Shown one piece after another: positions 9,725 through 21,010 of a DNA stretch of 64,000 nt (positions are counted from its first letter, which is position 1; the number at the start of each line of letters is the position of its first letter). The notes below the pieces were generated by a model, which had not been told where the DNA came from, did not search any database, and saw only the letters and a program-made list of their open reading frames with translations. Both the position numbers and the translations under genes were made by a program. The DNA is taken from contig NC_046683.1 in assembly GCF_009870125.1 (NCBI RefSeq), positions 37,339,869 to 37,403,868 on the forward strand, in the 5' to 3' direction. The DNA comes from Drosophila pseudoobscura. Taxonomy: Eukaryota > Arthropoda > Insecta > Diptera > Drosophilidae.

Positions 9725-11592
9725 AATTTGTTTCAAGAAAGAACCTCATTATATATTAGTTTCTCTTCATTGTTTTTATAACTTAAAATCCCCTTTCCTG
9801 TATCAACAAAAGCTCCGATTTTCTTTAATGGGTTAAATATTAGGAAATCCGCCTCCATTCCATTTATTTCGTAAAACACTTTTTTTGTATTAAAAATAGT
9901 TATATTATGGATAGATTTAACTATCGAATACCCATTTACTGTAGCAACTTTCTTATAAATTGATAATTCTTTTTTATTTTTGTAAATTCCCTTTTTTATA
10001 TAACAGGAAGTTGCTCCCGTATCTATCAAAACTTTTAAATCTTTGTTTAGTTTTTTATTATTTTATCATTATTATTTTTCCAATAAAATCTATTATTATT
10101 ATTACCCCTGTATTGATTGGTGTTCTGTCGGTTCTGGATTTTTATTGATTCGTCTTCATCCATTGGTTCTGAAGCCTGATTTTGTTGTCTTTTGCCTAAG
10201 AAATAGGGTTGTCCCCATGACATTTAATTCCCTTGGAAATCGTTTTTTTGGTCGAATGGTGAACTATTTGTCCTTGGTTGCCATTGGTTGAATCTTAAAG
10301 TATTATTACTGAATAATACGCCACTGTATTGGTATTGGTACTGAATTGGTAGACAAATTAGGCCCGTCTATTATTCGCTTGCAATTCTTGTACCTTTGCC
10401 AAAGCATTTGGTAAATCTGGGGGATTTAATGGTAATAAAATTTCCAAAATGTTGCCGTTTAGGCCTGTGATAAAAATGCTTAAGGCATTCTGTCTAATTT
10501 TGTTATTAGGTTCTTTGGTATCTTTACTGCCTTTCCATGAATCATTATGGTCTTATTTTTAAAAAAAAGTCATCTTTTTGTTATCCTCATTGTAGACCTC
10601 TACTATTGAAAGGTTCCCTTGTCGGAGAACGCTTAGTTCCTATTCTATTATATATATTGATCTCTTGTCACTGTAAACAAAATCAAGTCGTGAAAGTATG
10701 GCATCGAAATTTAAAACTGTCCCGTGGTTGGTCAGTGCGTCATGTGCTGTTATTTTGTTTCTTAAAATTGTTAAGGCAATATAATATTGCTTACTTCCTT
10801 TCTTATATAGTTTCACTGCAGTTTCTGCAGCTTCCCTCCATCCTACGTATTGGTTTAATCCACCATTGAAAATTGGTAGGGATTCTATTACTTTTAATGT
10901 GGTGTCATCTTTGATTGTCTCATCTATTGTTTCTGCCTGATAATCTGAAACCTGATCGGATTTAGATTCTATTTGTTGTTTCAAATTTATTATTTGCTCC
11001 TGTACTTGTGAATTTGAAGTGCTATAAATTGTTTGAGCAGATCTGCAGTGAGATCGGTCCTTGTCTGTGAATAAATCATTTTTAGTTTTCCAAACTCTAA
11101 AGTTAGTTGATCCACCTTGTATTTTGTTTATATGTTTGTTTTTATATTTTTGGATACCGCTGGGCTTAAACCTATTTCAACTTATATATTTAGTATTAGG
11201 GTCTTGCTTCTTGGTTTGGCTGACAAATCTTCGTACGGGTCTTCCTTGGTAAGATTCTTTGTTGTTTAATCGTCTTTCTAGGGGTCTTCCTTCTTTGTTT
11301 TAGCTGGTTTAGCTGTTTTTATTTCTTTGTGTTTTGTTTAAAGCTTTTCTTTTTTATATTTTTTAAGTGTCTTGATTCCTTTTTTTGTATTTATTTTTCC
11401 CGCACCCTAAGCTCCGGTTTGTTTCCTTTTTTTTTATTATTTCACTTTTTCTTGTCTAATATCTCACAGTCACTCCGCGTCTTTTTATTGAAGGATTTAT
11501 TCCATTAATTAATTGTTCTTCGAGTTTCGGCACGACGCAACACTTTTATTATTCAGTGCTTTTTATACAACGTCGCCCCACGTTGGGCGCCA
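9725..11592 (-). pseudogene. Ty3/gypsy-type gag and protease remnant
   Basis: On the minus strand a 98-codon frame (9733-10029) begins MIDTGATSCYI, the DTGA active site of a retroviral-type aspartic protease. Upstream on the same strand, a 114-codon frame (10640-10984) reads ESLPIFNGGLNQYVGWR and continues with helical gag-like sequence of the kind seen in 17.6/297/gypsy-group elements. Between them is degraded Asn/Gln-rich sequence. A primer-binding-site match lies just upstream at 11574-11592, which fits gag following the 5' LTR. No reverse transcriptase follows, so the element was cut at about 9725. No envelope frame is present. Confidence 0.65.
11574..11592 (-). promoter_or_regulatory. 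Primer binding site (tRNA-Lys type) of the gypsy-like remnant
   Basis: On the minus strand this reads TGGCGCCCAACGTGGGGCG, matching the 3' end complement commonly used by tRNA-Lys-primed retroelements. It should mark the inner edge of the 5' LTR, which would begin at 11593 and extend rightward in window coordinates. The far end of that LTR was not found. Confidence 0.65.
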
Positions 11593-12050
11593 ATTAAATA
11601 ACTGCGGTAGCGGATTGCGTTTTTTAAAAGTTTATATTTAACTTTTAAGATATAAACAGATATAGACTTAAATTGAGGGTTACAAAGGATTCCGGACAAA
11701 GTGTTTGCGCGATCTTAGTTTTTAGCTCGACTTTTCGGTTTCGCTTCTGGATCAAGACTGAATTGAACTTTTTGATCTTTGCTTCGTCAATCCCTTTCGG
11801 GAATAATTTTTCTATAAACATGCCGAATTATTTCCCCATCCCGAATATTGGACTTCGTCATCCAAAGGTTGAGAACGATAAAATGCTCAAAGTGCAGAAT
11901 CTGCAGAAAGCCGGGTGTGAAATTGTTTATCAGAAGCCGGGTGTGGGCAAAGATTGTTTTTCTATTGAGGCGATTGTCAAAGATTGGGATTGTGGCGGGA
12001 GCCCAAGATTGAGATTGTACATCTTAAAAATCAATTAGGCGGAAGCCAAA
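11593..12050 (-). other. Probable LTR of the gypsy-like remnant plus unassigned sequence
   Basis: By position this must contain the 5' LTR of the minus-strand gypsy-like element. No second LTR copy is available to fix its limits. Near 11900-11950 there is an imperfect direct repeat (AGAAAGCCGGGTGTG / AGAAGCCGGGTGTG). No coding function was recognised. Confidence 0.4.
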
Positions 12051-12054
12051 TATT

Positions 12055-13217
12055 GAGCTTGTGGTTCATTTCAATGTTGAAAAACTGGACGAAAACAATT
12101 ATAGCACATGGGAGGTTTTGATGAGAAGTGATCTCATTCAAAATGATTTGTGGCCAATCGTCAGTGGAAAACTTATGAAAGTTTTGTTGTTGCGATTAAG
12201 TCGGGAGATAATTTGCCGAGCTTGAGTATGCTTACAATAAAAATTTCTGAAGAATAGGCAGGAAGATATCATTAGCAAGGAAATTACAAGTAGCACTGAA
12301 CTACACGTTAGTTATGACAACAGCGGAAAGGAAGGGCATTTTAAATCAGAATGCCATGTTAAAAGTAAGCAGGAAGGAGCAAACAACAAGGGCGCAAACA
12401 GTAAAAGCGGGGAAAGATTGGGTACAATGCTTTGCGTAACCGAATATGCCAAAGTGGAACCAGAAAAATATGTACCAATCCTAAGTTTAGCTAAGCCAAG
12501 CTAAGCTAAGCTAAGAATGACCAGATGTTAAATGCATGGTGCATAGACAGTGGCGCAACGGCGCATCTACAGTGACGAGCACATGTGGATATATTTTTAT
12601 CACTTTTCACTTTAAGCGCCTGTAAAAGCTTTAAAAATGAATCAATCCTTGTGAAAAGACCTAGCTGATATATCTGATATCAAGACAAGGATCGCAGCAG
12701 AGTTTGATGTGGTTGACATCGGGCCTATGCAATACTTTTTAGGTATTGAGGTGAAACGTGAAGGCAGTACTGGTGCGATTTCAATCAGCCAACAAAAGTA
12801 CATTAGAGAGTTACTCGAACAGTCCAGTACAGTATGAAAGATTGTCGACAGACGTCCACGCCGCAGAAGCTAATTGGAGAGTTATCATATCTTGCAGTTA
12901 TGACTCGTCCGGACATTGCGCATTCGGTGAACAAATTAGCACAACGTAACAAGGATCCTCATTCCGAGCATGAAGCGGCAGCCAAGCACATCATTCGATA
13001 TTTGGCAAAGACTATCGATTGGGAGATATGCTACACAAAGCAAAGAAAGGCAATTGAGGGTTTTGTTGATGCAGATTGGGCTAGTGATTTGACAAACCGG
13101 AAGTCATGCATGTTGGCAGGGGGAGCAGTTTCTTGGGAGTCAAGAAAGCAATCGACGGTTGTGCTCAGTTCCAAAGAGGCAGAGTACATAGCCTTATCAT
13201 CTGCAGCAAAAAAAGGC
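12055..13217 (+). pseudogene. Ty1/copia retrotransposon remnant
   Basis: Gag-like sequence (VEKLDENNYSTWEVLMRSDL) is read near 12075-12135. A damaged zinc knuckle (GKEGHFKSECH) follows near 12320, then a protease-like WCIDSGATAHL near 12540. After a large deletion, the end of the RT (DIGPMQYFLGIEVKREG near 12715-12765) and the RNase H domain follow, with the best-preserved stretch reading MTRPDIAHSVNKLAQ, FVDADWASD and SSKEAEYIALSSAAK (12900-13210). The typical copia order gag-protease-RT-RNase H is preserved but the integrase is missing and stops and shifts are numerous. Short AAGCTAAGCTAAG repeats near 12490 are local slippage. Confidence 0.75.
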
Positions 13218-13339
13218 GACAAACTGACTGCCACGATAATTAGTTATCGATCCCTTTCAACACTGCGGATGTGCCCTGCTGCATATCTAAGTTTCTTCTT
13301 TCGGCTCAGTCTCTTGCGCACATTACTCGAAAGCGAATT

Positions 13340-13701
13340 TGTATAATTCTGTAAACTGATCTTTAGTTGCATTACCAAGTAAAATAACTTTAACAGTTGT
13401 TATATTTTTCGTTTTTTTATTGGCGATTCGATGGCAATTTTCCTTGTCTTCGCAACACTATACAATTTTAAACAGTGTTAAAATGTTTTCAAAAACTTGT
13501 TCGTTCAACTTGAACGATAAACGCTTTTACATGCAACCTGTTGCGCAATTTAGTCTCAAATATATTCATTTGAGTGAACACTCGTTCCACATCAGCATTT
13601 GGCCATGGGAGCGAGAGCATTTGAATAGCAAAAAGATCAAGTGATGTAACGCTTGGATCAGCCGAGAGATCTGGATCACAGCGCAATCTAGTGGTCGGCA
13701 C
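13340..13701 (-). pseudogene. hAT transposase C-terminal (dimerisation) fragment
   Basis: A 70-codon minus-strand frame (13489-13701) contains MLSLPWPNADVERVF and MNIFETKLRNRLHVKAF, the conserved C-terminal hAT dimerisation signature (usually LSLP.SNADVERVFS followed by .K.K.RN.L). No upstream catalytic region or terminal inverted repeats were found nearby, so this is an isolated scrap. Similar proteins with BED-type fingers appear as scraps at 34550-34771 and 42160-42578 and may belong to related families. Confidence 0.65.
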
Positions 13702-14266
13702 CGTAATGGCCGTGGCAGAGCAAACACCATCTATGGGCTAAGTCTGGGAGGTCACGACAAGGGGCATAGCAAAAGGGTGATAGAGTTAACAGCATGGATC
13801 GTCAACTTTCTCTGGCATTTCAACCTGTTCTTTGAGGGTCCCGAGGGTTCTAGCTTGATGAGGTGCTTGGCTTCGGTCTCTTCCAGTTTTGGCGCTCGAC
13901 CCGAGTATTCGTCTTCTCCATCAGCGGAAAACTATTGTTTTTTGTGCGTCAAAAAGAGCAATCGCGGCGGGAGGAGAAAAGCTGGAGTCACTCCGGCATT
14001 AGTTGTCCCATGTTAGGTGAGATTGAGAAGGGAAAAGAATAATTTGGCAAATTAGTCTGACAGTTTCATCCGTATAAGACCGGCCATTGGCATACTGCCC
14101 AAAGAGGAACGCCGCGTCGCCGTATTTGCGTCTCAAAACCGGCGTGGATCGGCTTCGCAGATCCAAAGACGCCGAGGCGTCGAGGAGATCGAGCGTCCGA
14201 GTGACGCCAAAAGGGGTCCAGAGGAGAAGCAGAAGCAGCATAAGCAGCGGGCGAAAACAAGAAAAA
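13702..14266. other. Unassigned sequence
   Basis: About 560 bases with moderate GC content. Short frames exist on both strands but none has recognisable motifs. The final 60 bases are purine-rich (AGCAGAAGCAGCATAAGCAG) ahead of the DINE border. Confidence 0.4.
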
Positions 14267-15881
14267 ACGAGGGGGAACGTTGTGAGTTGCTGCGGACACC
14301 GCAACTCTACAGTTATACCCGATACTAAGTCAGTATGGCTCTCTTCCGGCAGACGCCGCTAATATTAAACGACACGACAAAGAGTGCGTGCGAGAGAGAC
14401 AGAAAATCAGTCTGAGCGTGACGTCGGGCGCTGCGTAGCCAGTTTTTTATTTGTTTCTATTGGCTATAAAGATGATCCGATCTGATTCAGACTCAGCAAT
14501 CTGATAGATATGGTCAGATATAGATATGATAGATACATAGATATGATATATGATACGATATAGATATGATAGATATGATTCTGCGTTTTTAGTTTTCTCG
14601 AATCTGCTGTAGTATGCTCACATTAAAGTAAAGTAAAGTATTCATTATTTCGAATACCCACTGTACCGACGGTACTTAAAGAATACACACTGTAACACTT
14701 TGTTTCAGTGTTTACGTAACAATAAAGTCCCAGACATTCTGGGTGATCGTATTACGATTCACTCAAGAATGCCTCGAGCGACCCAAGTGCAGCGTCAGCA
14801 TGTTCCCATGACTTGACGGCACTAATATACATGCATACACACATATATCTTCCCTCGCGCTCTCGCTGCCAACAGCGCTGAGCATATACATATTAACATA
14901 TAAGAGATAAGAACACATAGTTCTGCCGCTCCGCTGCCGGCGTCACTGGCAGCGCAGCTCCGCGGCTTTGGGCTTACAAAAGCCCAAACGACAATTGTAA
15001 AATACAGAAGAGAAGAGAAATCACAATAAAACAGATCGGAGGGTTGAGCCCCAACGATCCAACAAAAAGGATTTGAACATTATATTACACTGCAATATTG
15101 TGGATGCAACAGATTTTCGTCCTTTGTGTGGGCGGAAGGGGGTGAGGCGAAATTTTGAGATATACGTTTTATAGTGAGATCTAACAGAGAGTGCGGATAC
15201 TAAATTTGGTTACTCTAGCGTTAATAGTCTTTGAGATTTATGGATGCTCAGATTTTCGTCCTTTGCGGGGGCGGAAGGGGGTGAGTCGAAATTTTGATAC
15301 AAAACGGTCAAGGGCCGATGTCACAGGAGTATGGATACCAAATTTGGTTGCTCTAGCTCTTATGGGTTCTGTGATCCTTGATCTCATATTTTGCAATTGG
15401 CAAAACCGACCATGAAACCTGTGCGTTAGAGAGAGACGGAGGGAGAAAGAATGAAATTGTTTTCTTGATTCTGGCTATAATAATTACACGATCTGGTTCA
15501 GATTTCACACTCTGGAACATATAGTCGTCCTCTACGGTTCTGCGTGTTCAGTTTTCCCGTATCTTTGAATTTGTGGATGCCACAGATTTTCGCCCTTTGT
15601 GAGGCGGAAGTGGGCGGGGCAAAGTTTTGAAATATACTTGTAGCAGTAACATATCACAGAAGTCCGGATATAAAATGTCGTTGCTCTAGCTATTATAGTC
15701 TTTGAACACTAGGCGCTGATAGAGACAGATAGACATGGCTCAATCGACTCGGCTATTGATGCTGATCAAGAATATATATACTTTATGGGGCCGTAAACGA
15801 TTTATTCTGGACGTTGTACACATCCACTTTTACCACAAATCTAATATACCCCAATACTCATTTTGAGTGTCGGGTATAAAA
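14267..15881 (-). mobile_element. DINE-1-type element interrupted by a solo LTR
   Basis: The element begins ACGAGGGGGAACGTTGTGAG and ends GAGTGTCGGGTATA. It is split by the solo LTR at 14608-15089: the sequence before (TTCTCGAATCTGC) and after (CTGCAATATTGTGGATGC) joins into the normal DINE sequence once one copy of CTGC is removed. GA-rich tracts (GCGTGCGAGAGAGACAG near 14383 and TTAGAGAGAGACGGAGGGAG near 15427) are present. The part from 15090 to about 15618 looks identical to 21493 to about 22021. Confidence 0.9.
14608..15089 (+). repeat. Solo LTR of the 412-like element
   Basis: This 482-bp LTR starts TGTAGTATGCTCACATTAAAG and ends ACATTATATTACA. It is flanked by the 4-bp target duplication CTGC (14604-14607 and 15090-15093), as expected for Ty3/gypsy integrases. 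At the positions I compared it matches the 3' LTR at 21011-21492 and differs from the 5' LTR at 16254 (for example C versus T in GCTCA[C/T]ATTAAAG). Confidence 0.9.
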
Positions 15882-16019
15882 ACGTGCTATTAAAAGTTTA
15901 CATTTTTTTGGTTTGCCCAAAAAACTCTGCGATGAAATATGAAGACATAAGAGCGAAAACCAAAAGTGAACTTAGCGACATATTGCGTAGGTAAAACGTA
16001 TATTTTGATAAAGATGCCA

Positions 16020-16253
16020 ACATGACAACTTATGACATTTTACCGTCGTGCTCCACATTTTGTCTCATATGTTCTAGGAAATCATGTCCTTGAGCGAATT
16101 TCGAGTTCAAATGACCTCGGAGTCCTTTTTGATCATAAGATGTGTTTTAACAGCCATATAGCTCCAACTGTAAATAAAGCTAAGGGTGTTTTAGCGCTCA
16201 TCAAGCGTTGGTCCAAGGAGTTTGACGACCCGTACGTTACGAAACAACTGTAC
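16020..16253 (+). pseudogene. CR1-like reverse transcriptase scrap
   Basis: A short frame reads MTFYRRAPHF and then LGVLFDHKMCFNSHI and LALIKRWSKEFDDPY, which match the thumb region of the CR1-like ORF2 at 1400-1600. The scrap is cut on the right by the 412-like 5' LTR at 16254. Its left border is vague, and 15882-16019 between the DINE and this scrap is unassigned. Confidence 0.75.
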
Positions 16254-16735
16254 TGTAGTATGCTCATATTAAAGTAAAGTAAAGTATTCATTATTTCGAA
16301 TACCCACTGTACCGACGGTACTTAAAGAATACACATTGTAACACTTTGTTTCAGTGTTTACGTAACAATAAAGTCCCAGACATTCTGGGTGATCGTATTA
16401 CGATTCACTCAAGAATGCCTCGAGCGACCCAAGTGCAGCGTCAGCATGTTCCCATGACTTGACGGCACTAATATACATGCATACACACATATATCTTCCC
16501 TCGCGCTCTCGCTGCCAACAGCGCTGAGCATATACATATTAACATATAAGAGATAAGAACACATAGTTCTGCCGCTCCGCTGCCGGCGTCACTGGCAGCG
16601 CAGCTCCGCGGCTTTGGGCTTACAAAAGCCCAAACGACAATTGTAAAATACAGAAGAGAAGAGAAATCACAATAAAACAGATCGGAGGGTTGAGCCCCAA
16701 CGATCCAACAAAAAGGATTTGAACATTATATTACA
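16254..16735 (+). repeat. 5' LTR of the 412-like element
   Basis: This 482-bp LTR starts TGTAGTATGCTCATATTAAAG and ends TTATATTACA. It differs from the solo and 3' LTRs at two or more positions seen by eye, so the two LTRs of this element are not strictly identical. Confidence 0.9.
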
Positions 16736-16753
16736 TGGCGACCGTGACAGGAC
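16736..16753 (+). promoter_or_regulatory. Primer binding site (tRNA-Arg type)
   Basis: TGGCGACCGTGACAGGAC directly follows the LTR end. It matches the primer site used by the 412/mdg1 group, which is complementary to tRNA-Arg. Confidence 0.8.
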
Positions 16754-18654
16754 ATATCGAGTCGTGACAGGACTCGATATGTCCTACGCGATGGATCAAT
16801 CTAAGGATTGAGAAAAAAAAAGAGAGAAATTTTTAAAAAAAAAAGTGTTAAAATTTTGAAAGACAAAGAATGGCCGAAAAAAAAAATATAATACTATGTG
16901 ATTTTGTTTTAAAAAATCGGACCAAGTCAAAAGAAAATTGATGAATTGGAAAAACTATTGAAACAGTGTTGTCCCCAGTGCCAGTGCCAAAGAAAAAAAA
17001 CCCAGCAGAAAGCCAAACCAGCCGTTTCGCCAGACCCATGCACGACTGCCGACGATATTACGCACAAACCCATGTTGCATTATAATTTATACCCTTAAAT
17101 TTGGCGGCTACAATGCGGCCAGGAATATATAATACCCAAGGAGATTTAACAGCCCGCGCTACAAAGAGCGTACACGCAATATAAAAACCTGTGCGAAGAC
17201 CAGCACCGGCCCCACCAGACCCAGCAAGTACCAATAATATAAGTGCGAGTGGCATTGGACCGCCCCTTGCACCGTCGATGGACCAACAGGCCAATAATAT
17301 AAGTGCGAGTGGCATAGGACCGCCCCTTGCACCGTCGATGGACCAAAAGATTCTGCTCCTACCGAGCAAAGGGATGCACTCAGCCTACAAGAGGCTTTAA
17401 AAGTGTACCCAAACGATGGACCTCGCCCACTCACAATAGCTGAGTACCGGGCACGACAAAAAAAGGAGACACCAACCAACCCCCACCAACAAAGGATCAA
17501 CTTCGCACTGGTGCGAAGTAACGCAATTGAGCTGCAGAAATGCCATGCCTCATATTGCCAATAATTATAATATTCTATCTCGAGTTGAAGCACCCTTAAA
17601 GTGCAACTTGAAAATACTAACCTCTGTTAGGCTATTACTAAAACCATGTGATCGATATTGAATTATATAATGAAAAACCTGTAAATCGATCACATGTCCC
17701 TTAACATTTTTTTTCTTCCTTTTGATCAAATATACATATATAAAAAAAAAATTTATATTGATGAAATTTTAAAGAGTAAAAAAAAAAAAAAGGAAGGGTA
17801 TATAGATATGTGTGTCCATGAGAAAAAAAGATTTTTAGTAATTTTTTTTATTATTGAAATGAATAAATGAATAGCAAATTATAAAAAAAAAATTTAGATA
17901 GAGTTTAAAAACGAACATAGAGGACTTGGCAATGACAAAGGAGGAATATCAGACCAAAGTATATCAATGAAAAAAAAAAAACAAAAAAAAAAAGAATACA
18001 TAAAAAAAAAAAATACACTAAGACAAAAAAAAGGAAGACTAACCTAAATGTGACCTAGTAGATAATGTATCAGGACAACTGCAAAAACTCTGAAAAAAAA
18101 ATCGTACAAAAAAAAAAAATATAAAAACTTCAAAATGCATTGGTGTGTGTGTCCCGTTCGTGTAATCGCCGACGCGCCAGGTCCCCACCTCAGCCCCGTG
18201 CCACACGGAACCGCCTCCTCTCCGTCCCCGACCCAGCCATCAGTGGGTAGACGGGCATCGGTAGCACCAGCTCCGGGTCAGGCCAAGGCCGACTTCCAAC
18301 ACGGCCAATGGCCAATGGACAAAACGGTCCATCAGTCCATCAGATGGTAAAGCACAAGCAGCACGCTCTCGTGAGCGGCGCCCCCTCGTCGCCCTCCGCC
18401 CTAAGGGGCTTGCGCGCTGAGAACGGCCGGCGGTGGCACTGCGGTACGGTCCGAGTCTGGCTGGACAGGATAGGCACAACCGTCTCGGACCGGACCATAA
18501 TGGATGAGGTGCGTCCACAAAAATAACCATAGAGATGTTTAAGGCAAATTCTAAATGAACAAAAGTATAAACCAAAAACAATTGTAACGAGAAACAAACG
18601 AATTCAAAAATATGAGCAATATGAGCAACAACCCCTATAAAGGCAAAGAGCAAA
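16754..18654 (+). other. Degenerate internal region of the 412-like element
   Basis: No gag or protease motif is readable. An exact-period 60-bp tandem duplication lies at 17231-17350. From 17700 to 18130 the sequence is dominated by A-runs. From about 18130 to 18530 it abruptly becomes GC-rich (GCGCCAGGTCCCCACC, GAACGGCCGGCGG) with small frames but no recognisable product, and may be foreign to the element. Confidence 0.5.
17231..17350 (+). repeat. 60-bp tandem duplication
   Basis: Two units at 17231-17290 and 17291-17350 begin CCAATAATATAAGTGCGAGT and differ at only a few bases. Sixty bases equal twenty codons, and the plus-strand frame through both units stays open (NNISASGIGPPLAP repeated). 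Confidence 0.9.
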
Positions 18655-20757
18655 AACTATCCAGTCCCACATGATGCCGACAGCGCTAGACGATTTATTG
18701 CATTTTGCAATTATTATAGACGTTTTATTAAAAACTTCGCCGACTATTCCCGGCACATAACTAGATTATGTAAAAAGAATGTCCCCTTTGAGTGGTCAAC
18801 TGAATGCCAAAATGCATTCCAATATTTAAAAGATAAACTTATGGAACCCACTCTGTTACAGTACCCAGATTTTCAGAAAGAATTTTGCATAATCACCGAT
18901 GCTAGTAAACAAGCATGTGGAGCGGTTTTAACTCAAAACCATAACGGACTCCAACTCCCATTAGCATATGCATCACGTTCATTCACAAAAGGTGAAAGTA
19001 ACAAAAGTACTACAGAACAGGAATTAGCAGCAATTCATTGGGCAATTACCCATTTTCGACCATATATCTATGGTAAACACTTTACAGTAAAAACGGATCA
19101 CAGACCACTAACATACCTATTTTCAATGGTCAATCCTAGCTCAAAACTCACACGCATGCGGCTCGAATTAGAAGAATACGACTTTACAGTCGAGTATCTA
19201 AAGGGTAAAGATAATCATGTAGCAGATGCGTTATCAAGAATAACCATCACAGACCTAAAAAACATACAAAAAACAAATAAAGTCCTGAAAGTCACTACCA
19301 GGCAACAGAGTAGACAGAAATCCTGCGCAGGAAAAGAAAAAATAGAATTGCCTAGGCAATCTCTAACAAAAGCTTCAAAGCCCAACGTATATGAAGTCAT
19401 CAACAATGACGAAGTACGTAAAGTAGTGACCTTGCATGTAAATAATAATTTATGTTTTTTCAAACATGGAAAAAAAATTACTGCAAGATATGATGTTAGC
19501 GATTTGTATACTAATGGAACCCTTGACTTAGGTCAGTTTTTCCAAAGGCTTGAAACGCAAGCCGGTAAACAAAAAATCAGCCAACTCAAAGTGGCACCGT
19601 GGGAAAATATCTTTGAATACATTTCAATAGATAATTTTAAAAATATGGGCAATAAAATATTACGAACAATAAGAGTAGCGCTACTCAACCCGGTGACCCT
19701 AATTAAAAATGAAAAAGAAAAAGAAGCAATACTGTCTACATTACATGATGATCCCATACAAGGAGGACATACAGGCATAACAAAAACCTTGGCCAAGGTC
19801 AAAAGACATTATTTTTGGAAAGGTATGACTAAAGAAATAACCAATTACATACGAAAATGTCCAAAATGCCAAAAAGCTAAAGTAACCAAGCACACAATAA
19901 CTCCATTGACTATTACAGAAACACCATACATGGCTTTTGATAGGGTAATAGTGGATACGATCGGTCCACTTCCTAAATCAGAACAAGGAAATGAATATGC
20001 AGTCACCTTAATATGTGACCTGACAAAATACCTTGTTGCCATACCTATTAGAAACAAAAGTGCAAATACAGTAGCTAAAGCTATTTTTGAAAATTTTATT
20101 CTAAAGTACGGTCCAATGAAGACGTTCATTACGGACATGGGAACAGAATATAAAAATTCAATAATTGAAGACTTATGTAAAAATCTAAACATCAAAAACA
20201 TAACTTCTACTGCACATCATCACCAGACTGTAGGAACCGTGGAGCGAAGCCACAGAACATTTAACGAGTTCATACGCTCATACATCTCAGCTGACAAATC
20301 AGATTGGGATATATGGCTGCAATACTTCGTATATTGTTTTAATACAACCCCCTCTATGGCACATGATTATTGTCCATATGAGCTAGTTTTCGGTAAGACT
20401 TCAAACTTACCAGTTCAATTTAATACTATAGATAGAATAGCACCTCTATATAACATAGATGATTACTCTAAAGAGAGTAAATATAGATTAGAAATAGCAT
20501 ATAAACGAGCAAGGATTATGCTCGAGGAGCATAAAATTAAAAATAAACAGCTCTATGACTTAAAGTTAAAAGATTTAAATTTAGCTGTAGGAGATAAAGT
20601 TTTATTGAAAAATGAAACAGGACATAAGCTAGATTTTAAATATATAGGACCATATAGAGTAGAAAGTATCGGAGAAAGAGATAACGTCATAATCTCCGAT
20701 AATAAAAACAAAACTCAGAAAGTACATAAGGATAGGTTAAAGATTTGCAATTATTAA
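18655..20757 (+). CDS. 412-like pol remnant: RT end, RNase H and integrase
   Basis: The frame is open from about 18655, upstream of the first Met at 18841, and begins in the RT connection region (ARRFIAFCNYYRRFIKNFAD). RNase H follows with FCIITDASKQACGAVL (Asp at residue 20 counted from 18841), EQELAAIHWAI (Glu 61) and VKTDHRPLTY (Asp 86), closing at NHVADALSRI. The integrase has a zinc-binding HHCC (GGHTGITKTL...KCPKCQK near 19765-19875) and the catalytic triad: Asp near 19954 (VDTIGPL), Asp near 20134 (TDMGTEY) and Glu near 20242 (GTVERSH), with the DD35E spacing. The C-terminus ends KVHKDRLKICNY. It is uninterrupted but lacks its upstream half, so it could not support retrotransposition alone. 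Confidence 0.85.
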   Translation, partial: NYPVPHDADSARRFIAFCNYYRRFIKNFADYSRHITRLCKKNVPFEWSTECQNAFQYLKDKLMEPTLLQYPDFQKEFCIITDASKQACGAVLTQNHNGLQLPLAYASRSFTKGESNKSTTEQELAAIHWAITHFRPYIYGKHFTVKTDHRPLTYLFSMVNPSSKLTRMRLELEEYDFTVEYLKGKDNHVADALSRITITDLKNIQKTNKVLKVTTRQQSRQKSCAGKEKIELPRQSLTKASKPNVYEVINNDEVRKVVTLHVNNNLCFFKHGKKITARYDVSDLYTNGTLDLGQFFQRLETQAGKQKISQLKVAPWENIFEYISIDNFKNMGNKILRTIRVALLNPVTLIKNEKEKEAILSTLHDDPIQGGHTGITKTLAKVKRHYFWKGMTKEITNYIRKCPKCQKAKVTKHTITPLTITETPYMAFDRVIVDTIGPLPKSEQGNEYAVTLICDLTKYLVAIPIRNKSANTVAKAIFENFILKYGPMKTFITDMGTEYKNSIIEDLCKNLNIKNITSTAHHHQTVGTVERSHRTFNEFIRSYISADKSDWDIWLQYFVYCFNTTPSMAHDYCPYELVFGKTSNLPVQFNTIDRIAPLYNIDDYSKESKYRLEIAYKRARIMLEEHKIKNKQLYDLKLKDLNLAVGDKVLLKNETGHKLDFKYIGPYRVESIGERDNVIISDNKNKTQKVHKDRLKICNY

Positions 20758-20997
20758 TAATTTTTTAGTATGGCCATACATAAATATAAACCATAAAAAT
20801 ATACTATTCCGCATTTATATTCAAATAACTTTTAAATTTTATCAATATTAATTAAAATTCAATATTCTAATAATTGACTAAAAAAAAAAAAAAGAAAAAA
20901 ATATATATATAAATTGTCTTTTTAAGAATACATAACTCGTATACATATATAGTAAAAGCTAAAAATAAAATAACTTCATTATATTACGTTATTTTTC

Positions 20998-21010
20998 AAA
21001 AGGAGGGAGA
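20998..21010 (+). promoter_or_regulatory. Polypurine tract
   Basis: AAAAGGAGGGAGA directly precedes the 3' LTR and would prime plus-strand synthesis. Confidence 0.8.

Noticed and set aside
15191..15415. Identical 74-codon frames at 15191 and 21594
   Set aside because: They fall inside the duplicated DINE segment, which is non-coding in all other copies. Identity reflects the DNA duplication and not protein conservation.
18841..20757. Possibility of an envelope gene making the 412-like elements retroviral
   Set aside because: The pol stop is followed by only about 250 bases before the polypurine tract and LTR, with no further frame. No envelope-like frame was seen in the gypsy-like or BEL remnants either.
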